Assembly (NCBI GenBank): GCA_004535795.1 | Contig: SPIA01000001.1 | Location: 693,659 to 757,658, forward strand | Reading direction: 5' to 3' | DNA from: Gammaproteobacteria bacterium LSUCC0057 | Lineage (GTDB): Bacteria; Pseudomonadota; Gammaproteobacteria; Pseudomonadales; Porticoccaceae | DNA length: 64,000 nt | Part shown: positions 58,152 to 64,000 of the stretch, in pieces | How the letters are laid out: each line of letters opens with the position of its first letter | Position numbering within the stretch: the stretch's first letter is position 1 | Position numbers and translations under genes: made by a program | Notes under the pieces: model-generated | What the model saw: only the letters and a program-made list of their open reading frames with translations | What the model was told of the DNA's origin: nothing | Databases searched by the model: none

Positions 58152-58860
58152 GGCGCCAGCATAGCAGTGCCGGCTAGGCGCGGCCACGGTCGCGGCGCTC
58201 TCAGTGCGGCTTCAAGCCGCGCTATGTACTGTTGACGCGGTTCGACGGTGGCGCCCAGCGATAACAAATGGGGGCTGCTCAGCTGGCAGTCGAGAGCGAC
58301 AAAACCAGCCTCGAGCAGCGCTTGGCATAAGTAGTAGAGAAGCGCTTTAGAGCCGTCGCGCAGATCGCTGTACATCGACTCACCACAGAACAGCGCGCCC
58401 ACTTGTACCCCGTAGAGGCCGGCGACCAGGTTGCCTGACTGCCACAGCTCTAACGAGTGGGCATCGCCACACTGGTGCAGCCGCTGGTAGGCGTGGCGCA
58501 TGGCGGCAGTGATCCAGGTAGCGGACTGGTTGCGGGTGACGCGGCCGCGCCGCGCACAGCCGTCAATAACCTCGGCAAAAGCCTGATTAGTGGTGACGGT
58601 AAGGTCGCCCCGGCGCAACCGTTTGGCCAGCGAGCGCGAGCAGTGGAAACGCTCGGGAAGCAGCAGGCAGCGCTCTGGTGGCGACCACCAGAGCAGCGGC
58701 TCGCCCTCGTTGTACCAGGGAAAGATACCGCTGCGATAGGCGGTGCGCAACCGCGTCACCGAAAGATCGCCGCCGACCGCCAGCAGACCGCCGACACTGT
58801 CGTCGGCCTCCGCAAGCGGCGGGAATTGGCAGTGGTGGGGCGCCAGGGCGGTGATGGCCA

Positions 58861-58861
<1 letters not shown>
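58148..58861 (-). CDS. aat: leucyl/phenylalanyl-tRNA-protein transferase Aat
   Basis: Adds Leu or Phe to N-terminal Lys or Arg of proteins, creating ClpS targets. The 237-residue product has the signature VGGDLSVTRLRTAYRSGIFP near 27-46, WWSPPERCLLLPE near 57-69, and a conserved FCGESMYSDLRDGSKALLYY near 160. The start overlaps the trxB stop (TGATG). Together with bpt (which overlaps it by four bases), clpS and clpA it supplies a complete N-degron route. Confidence 0.95.
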
Positions 58862-59823
<962 letters not shown>

Positions 59824-60038
59824 TCAATGAAGTGGGGCGAATTGTGCTGCCCATCTTAAGCGGCGCGGCCGAAACTGCAAATAGCTTTTACAAATGCGGC
59901 AAATAGTGCCGGCTAATTGCCGCTGATAGGCGGCCAAGAAACCTGTTAATTCACCGCTAACGGGTTACAATTGCAGCGTTTTCTGCCGCCTGCGGCTACT
60001 TATATCGTTATGCTTTTTGCCGAAAAAAGGAATCGCTT

Positions 60039-62417
60039 TTGTCAGCCGCCAATAAAGCTAAGTCCAAACGCCCTGCAGCCGCGCCGTCGAGCCGCGAAGC
60101 CGCCGATGACCGCCTCGCCCGACTACTCAGCGAGGGCGCCTTGATCGGTTGGTTGGCGCTCTGCGCGATCGTGATGGTGGCGCTGCTCAGCTACTCCAGC
60201 AGCGACCCCGGTTTCACCTACACCGGCGCTGCTGGCGACGTCGACAACGCCATCGGTAGAGCCGGGGCGTGGCTCGCCGACGTACTCTTCACACTGTTCG
60301 GTTTGGGCGCCTTTATCTTCCCGCTGCTGCTGGCAGTGCGCGCTGCACAGCTGCTCTACAACCATCTCCAGCAGCGCCGCAGTGAGTTTGATATGGTCAC
60401 TTTTGCGCTGCGGGTGATCGGCTTTATCTTGGTTATAGTCGCCTTTACCTCGCTGCTCTACTTGCAGCATCCAGAGCTCTACCAGCTGCACGAGAGCAGC
60501 GGCGGTATCTTGGGCGCTGCGGTCGGTGGCGCCACGCTAAATCTGTTTAACTTGGCTGGTGGCACGCTGATCCACCTAGCCATGCTGCTGTTCGGATTGA
60601 CGGTCTTTGCCGATCTGTCTTGGCTTGGCTTGATTGATCGCCTCGGCCAAGCCGCGCTGGTGGCCGCCGCCGCACTGTCGTCGGCACTGCAGCGTTGGCA
60701 GCGCCGTCGCGCGGAGCGCAAGGCAGCCCGCGCGGTGGTGGAGCAGCGCCAAGAGAAACGGGTCAAGCAGGTGCAAAAAGAGGCGCAGCGGGTGCCGCCA
60801 ACTATCGCTGCACCGGCCAAGCCGGCGCAGCCGAGCGCGCGCGTCGAGCGCGAAAAGCAGCAGCCGCTGTTTGATGATGGGCCGATCACCGGCACCTTGC
60901 CGCCGTTGAGCCTGCTCGATGCCGCCGACAAAAAGGGCGACCAGGGCTACTCGCCGGAGGCTCTTGAGCATCTGTCGCGACTGCTCGAGCACAAATTGGC
61001 CGATTTCGGCATCACCGCCGAGGTGGTCGAGGTGTTGCCAGGGCCAGTGATTACCCGCTTTGAAATCCAGCCGGCGGCCGGTGTCAAAGTGTCGCGAATC
61101 AGCAACCTGGCAAAAGATTTGGCTCGCTCTATGGCGGTGATTTCAGTGCGGGTGGTCGAGGTCATTCCAGGCAAATCGGTCGTTGGTATTGAGATACCCA
61201 ACGAGCACCGCGAAATGGTGCGACTCACCGAGGTGCTGTCGTCAGAGGCTTACGATCGCAGCAGCTCGCCGTTGACGCTGGCGCTGGGCAACGATATCGC
61301 CGGCGTACCGACGGTTGCCGATTTGGCGAAAATGCCCCATTTGCTGGTGGCCGGAACCACCGGCTCAGGCAAGTCGGTGGGCATCAATGCCATGCTGCTG
61401 AGCCTGTTGTTTAAGGCGACGCCAGAGCAGGTGCGGATGATTTTGGTCGATCCAAAGATGCTCGAGTTATCCATATACGACGGCATTCCGCACCTGCTGA
61501 CGCCGGTGATTACCGACATGAATGATGCCGCCTCGGGGCTGCGCTGGTGTGTCGGCGAAATGGAGCGCCGCTATAAGTTAATGGCGGCGATGGGGGTGCG
61601 CAACATCGCCGGCTTTAATAAAAAGGTCAACGATGCGATCAAAGCCGGAGAGCCGCTGGCCGACCCGCTGTGGACGTTTAATCCCGACGATATGGGCTGG
61701 GACCCGAGCCAAGAGCCGCCGCAACCGCCAACCTTGAAATCACTGCCCTACATTGTCGTAGTGGTGGATGAATTTGCCGACATGATGATGATCGTCGGCA
61801 AGAAGGTCGAGCAGTTGATCGCGCGCATTGCCCAGAAGGCGCGGGCCGCTGGTATCCACCTGATTCTGGCCACGCAACGGCCCTCGGTGGATGTCATTAC
61901 CGGGCTGATCAAAGCCAACGTACCGACCCGCATCGCTTTTCAGGTCTCCTCAAAAATCGACTCGCGAACCATTCTCGACCAGGGCGGCGCCGAGCAGTTG
62001 CTCGGCCACGGCGATATGCTCTATCTGCCGCCCGGCACCAGTGTTCCAGAGCGGGTCCACGGCGCCTTTGTCGACGACCACGAGGTCCACAAAGTAGTGG
62101 CCGACTGGAAACGCCGCGGCGAACCGCAGTATCTCGAAGAGATCACCGACGAGAGCTCGGTCTCATCAATACCGGTGCCCGGCTTTGCCACTGAGTCGGA
62201 GCAGGAGGGTGATGAATCGGACCCGCTCTACGACGAGGCGGTCGATTTTGTTCTAGAGAGCCGCAAGGCGTCGATCTCCTCGGTGCAGCGCAAGTTGCGG
62301 GTTGGCTACAACCGCGCGGCGCGACTGATTGAGCAGATGGAGGCCGCCGGGGTGGTCAGCGCCATGGGCCATAACGGCAACCGCGAGGTGTTGGCGCCGG
62401 GTCGCGGCCGTGATTAA
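60039..62417 (+). CDS. ftsK: DNA translocase FtsK
   Basis: Anchors at the division septum and pumps DNA for dimer resolution and chromosome segregation. The 792-residue product has four predicted helices near residues 35-180, a charged Arg/Gln linker ([16 protein letters not shown]) near 235, the motor with Walker [17 protein letters not shown] near 440 and the Walker [13 protein letters not shown] near 570, [20 protein letters not shown] near 608, and a C-terminal winged-helix gamma domain ([21 protein letters not shown]). The short linker is the Pseudomonas-type length (811). The start is TTG with AAAAGGA upstream. lolA begins before its stop. Confidence 0.96.
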   Translation: MSAANKAKSKRPAAAPSSREAADDRLARLLSEGALIGWLALCAIVMVALLSYSSSDPGFTYTGAAGDVDNAIGRAGAWLADVLFTLFGLGAFIFPLLLAVRAAQLLYNHLQQRRSEFDMVTFALRVIGFILVIVAFTSLLYLQHPELYQLHESSGGILGAAVGGATLNLFNLAGGTLIHLAMLLFGLTVFADLSWLGLIDRLGQAALVAAAALSSALQRWQRRRAERKAARAVVEQRQEKRVKQVQKEAQRVPPTIAAPAKPAQPSARVEREKQQPLFDDGPITGTLPPLSLLDAADKKGDQGYSPEALEHLSRLLEHKLADFGITAEVVEVLPGPVITRFEIQPAAGVKVSRISNLAKDLARSMAVISVRVVEVIPGKSVVGIEIPNEHREMVRLTEVLSSEAYDRSSSPLTLALGNDIAGVPTVADLAKMPHLLVAGTTGSGKSVGINAMLLSLLFKATPEQVRMILVDPKMLELSIYDGIPHLLTPVITDMNDAASGLRWCVGEMERRYKLMAAMGVRNIAGFNKKVNDAIKAGEPLADPLWTFNPDDMGWDPSQEPPQPPTLKSLPYIVVVVDEFADMMMIVGKKVEQLIARIAQKARAAGIHLILATQRPSVDVITGLIKANVPTRIAFQVSSKIDSRTILDQGGAEQLLGHGDMLYLPPGTSVPERVHGAFVDDHEVHKVVADWKRRGEPQYLEEITDESSVSSIPVPGFATESEQEGDESDPLYDEAVDFVLESRKASISSVQRKLRVGYNRAARLIEQMEAAGVVSAMGHNGNREVLAPGRGRD

Positions 62418-63060
62418 CGCGCTGCGCCTATCGTTGGCTTTAGCGGTTACGGCGTTGCTGGCCAGCGCGACAACCGCCGCCGACAGCACAACCATCGCCG
62501 CGCAGCTGGCCGCCAAGTTTGCCTCTGTGCAGAGTTGGCAGGGGCGCTTTGAGCAGACGCTGTTCGATATCAACGGCCGCCAACAGCAGCGCGTGGAGGG
62601 CGAATTTGCTCTGCAGCAACCCAATCTCATTGATTGGCGCTATGCGGCGCCGCTCAACCAACGGTTGGTGAGCGATGGCGAGCGGATATGGTTTTATGAC
62701 AGCGATCTCGATCAGGTGACGGTGCAGCCGCTGGCGGCGCTGCTGCGGCAATCGCCTGCAGCTATTCTGCTCGGCCAGCTGCCGCCGTCACCGGACTACC
62801 AGGTGAGAGTTGAACAGCTGTCAGCGGCCTCCGGCGAGACTGTGTTGCGCTACACCCTCGACAGCCAAGAAAGTGGCAGCGGCTCCGCTGTCGCGCAGCT
62901 GGTGTTGGATTGGCAAGGCGAACAGCTCAGCGCGATGACCAGTCGCGATAATTTTGGCCAGACCACGGTGGTCGTGTTCAGCGAGGTAGTCCGCGACCGC
63001 GTCATCGATCCGCACCGTTTTATGTTCACGCCACCAGCGGGAGTAGATGTTGTCCATTGA
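62410..63060 (+). CDS. lolA: outer-membrane lipoprotein carrier LolA
   Basis: Periplasmic chaperone that carries lipoproteins from LolCDE to LolB. The 216-residue precursor starts GTG, inside the end of ftsK (8-base overlap), with a signal peptide ([21 protein letters not shown]) cut near residue 26. The mature part has [19 protein letters not shown] near 40-58, [20 protein letters not shown] near 74-93 and [20 protein letters not shown] near 190, all LolA-like. The overlap with rarA at the stop suggests coupling. Confidence 0.94.
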   Translation: MINALRLSLALAVTALLASATTAADSTTIAAQLAAKFASVQSWQGRFEQTLFDINGRQQQRVEGEFALQQPNLIDWRYAAPLNQRLVSDGERIWFYDSDLDQVTVQPLAALLRQSPAAILLGQLPPSPDYQVRVEQLSAASGETVLRYTLDSQESGSGSAVAQLVLDWQGEQLSAMTSRDNFGQTTVVVFSEVVRDRVIDPHRFMFTPPAGVDVVH

Positions 63061-64000
63061 GCCGACAGCGCCGGATCTGTTTGCCGCTAACCCCCCGCAA
63101 GGTGATCGCGGTTCCTGCACCGCCGGTCTGCCATTGGCGGCGAGAATGCGCCCGTGCACCCTCGACGAGTTCGCCGGTCAGGAGCATCTGTTGGCGCACG
63201 GCCGGCCGTTGCGCGTGGCGCTGGAGCGCGGTGCGCTGCACTCGATGATATTGTGGGGGCCGCCGGGGGTCGGTAAAACCACCTTGGCTGAGATTGTCGC
63301 CGACCAGCGCAATGCTCACATCGAGCGGCTGTCAGCGGTACTCAGTGGTGTCAAGGAGATTCGCGCGGCGATAGTTAATGCTCAGCAGCAGCGGGCACTC
63401 AATCAGCGTCCGACGATTTTATTTGTCGATGAAGTGCACCGTTTTAATAAAAGCCAGCAAGATGCCTTCTTGCCCTATGTCGAGAACGGCACGGTGACGT
63501 TTATCGGCGCCACCACCGAAAACCCGGCCTTTGAACTCAACAACGCGCTGTTGTCGCGCTGCCGTGTCTACACCCTCAAAGCACTGTCGACCGAGGCGCT
63601 CAAGGCGCTGCTGCAGCGCGCGCTGAGCGACCCACTGCGCGGCCTGGCAGGACAGTGCCAAATAGCCGACGAGGCGCTGCAACTGCTCGCCCAGAGCGCT
63701 GACGGCGACGCCCGGCGTGCGCTCAACTTCCTCGAGATCGCCTCAGATCTTGCCGCTGGCGAGATCACTCGCGAGTTGGTCGCAGAAGTGCTGCAGGGAG
63801 GGGGCAGTCGCCGCTTCGACCGCGGCGGCGACCATTTTTACGACCAAATTTCAGCGCTGCACAAATCGCTGCGCGGCTCGGATCCCGACGCCAGTCTCTA
63901 CTGGTTTGCACGACTGCTCGACGGCGGTTGCGACCCGCTCTATATCGCCCGGCGTTTGGTACGGGTTGCCAGTGAAGATGTCGGCAATGCCGACCCGCGC
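63047..64000 (+). CDS. rarA: replication-associated recombination protein RarA (partial)
   Basis: AAA+ protein related to clamp loaders that acts at stalled replication forks. The ORF begins ATG at 63047 inside the lolA end (14 bases overlap) and runs off the window after 318 codons, so the 3' end is missing. It has [20 protein letters not shown] near 34-53, Walker [15 protein letters not shown] near 73-86, Walker [21 protein letters not shown] near 124-143, sensor 1 [20 protein letters not shown], and [19 protein letters not shown] near 268. The ftsK-lolA-rarA order is conserved in gammaproteobacteria. Confidence 0.95.
   Translation, partial: MLSIEPTAPDLFAANPPQGDRGSCTAGLPLAARMRPCTLDEFAGQEHLLAHGRPLRVALERGALHSMILWGPPGVGKTTLAEIVADQRNAHIERLSAVLSGVKEIRAAIVNAQQQRALNQRPTILFVDEVHRFNKSQQDAFLPYVENGTVTFIGATTENPAFELNNALLSRCRVYTLKALSTEALKALLQRALSDPLRGLAGQCQIADEALQLLAQSADGDARRALNFLEIASDLAAGEITRELVAEVLQGGGSRRFDRGGDHFYDQISALHKSLRGSDPDASLYWFARLLDGGCDPLYIARRLVRVASEDVGNADPR

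Overview
The window is chromosomal DNA from a GC-rich gammaproteobacterium. The gene content (lpxH, lolA, hflD, roxA, clpS/clpA, tusE, aat plus bpt) and gene order resemble Pseudomonadales and related, often marine, oligotrophic lineages. Two blocks match an order I recall from Pseudomonas: lpxH-ppiB-glnS-cysS-folD followed by tRNAs Pro/Arg/His, and purB-hflD-mnmA-nudix-icd-clpS-clpA-infA-bpt-aat-trxB-ftsK-lolA-rarA. I cannot name the genus. I see no prophage, insertion sequence, CRISPR array, integrase or antibiotic-type biosynthetic cluster.

Layout. (1) 1-3.5 kb, minus strand: ppiB-lpxH-yccA, a terminator, then tusE-trmA. (2) 3.7-6.8 kb, plus strand: glnS-cysS. (3) 6.8-15.1 kb, plus strand: a cell-surface glycan cluster with several glycosyltransferases, a ParB-fold-like protein of unknown role, a DUF616-type protein and the full dTDP-L-rhamnose set in the order rmlA-rmlC-rmlB-rmlD. 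(4) 15.1-18.2 kb, minus strand: tRNA-Pro, tRNA-Arg, tRNA-His, folD, ugpQ and a family 2 glycosyltransferase. The glycan genes therefore sit between cysS and folD, which are neighbours in the order I recall from Pseudomonas. (5) 18.3-22.1 kb: tex, a zinc-ribbon methyltransferase and a DEDDh exonuclease. (6) 21.4-45.1 kb: a C2/acetate and fatty-acid region with a DUF294/CBS/cNMP protein, a DcaP-like porin, a CrbR-like response regulator, a CrbS-like hybrid kinase, an acetate-type symporter with its DUF4212 partner, fadBA, aceA, a LysR regulator, glcB and rraA. A fused dihydroorotate-dehydrogenase-like/PyrK-like protein and a two-gene epimerase/glycosyltransferase cassette lie within it. (7) 45.1-52.9 kb: a GNAT acetyltransferase, ggt, and a minus-strand operon of a short novel ORF-rluE-nudJ-mnmA-hflD-purB-roxA. 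(8) 53-64 kb: icd, clpS-clpA, infA-bpt-aat-trxB, and ftsK-lolA-rarA running off the right edge.

How it works together. The middle of the window encodes uptake and sensing of acetate-like substrates (porin, symporter pair, CrbS/CrbR pair), beta-oxidation that yields acetyl-CoA (FadBA), and the glyoxylate bypass (AceA, GlcB); Icd, the competing TCA enzyme, lies about 12 kb further on. The right part links the N-degron pathway (Aat and Bpt tag proteins, ClpS delivers them, ClpA unfolds them) with translation and chromosome functions. The left part makes activated rhamnose and builds a surface glycan.

The least explained items are the single-polypeptide PyrD/PyrK-like fusion, the ParB-fold-like protein in the glycan cluster, a 46-codon ORF coupled to rluE, and an intrinsic terminator placed antisense just before the response-regulator start codon. 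I do not see a clearly new multi-gene defence or biosynthetic system. Many genes overlap or abut, and at least ten are best explained by GTG or TTG starts.
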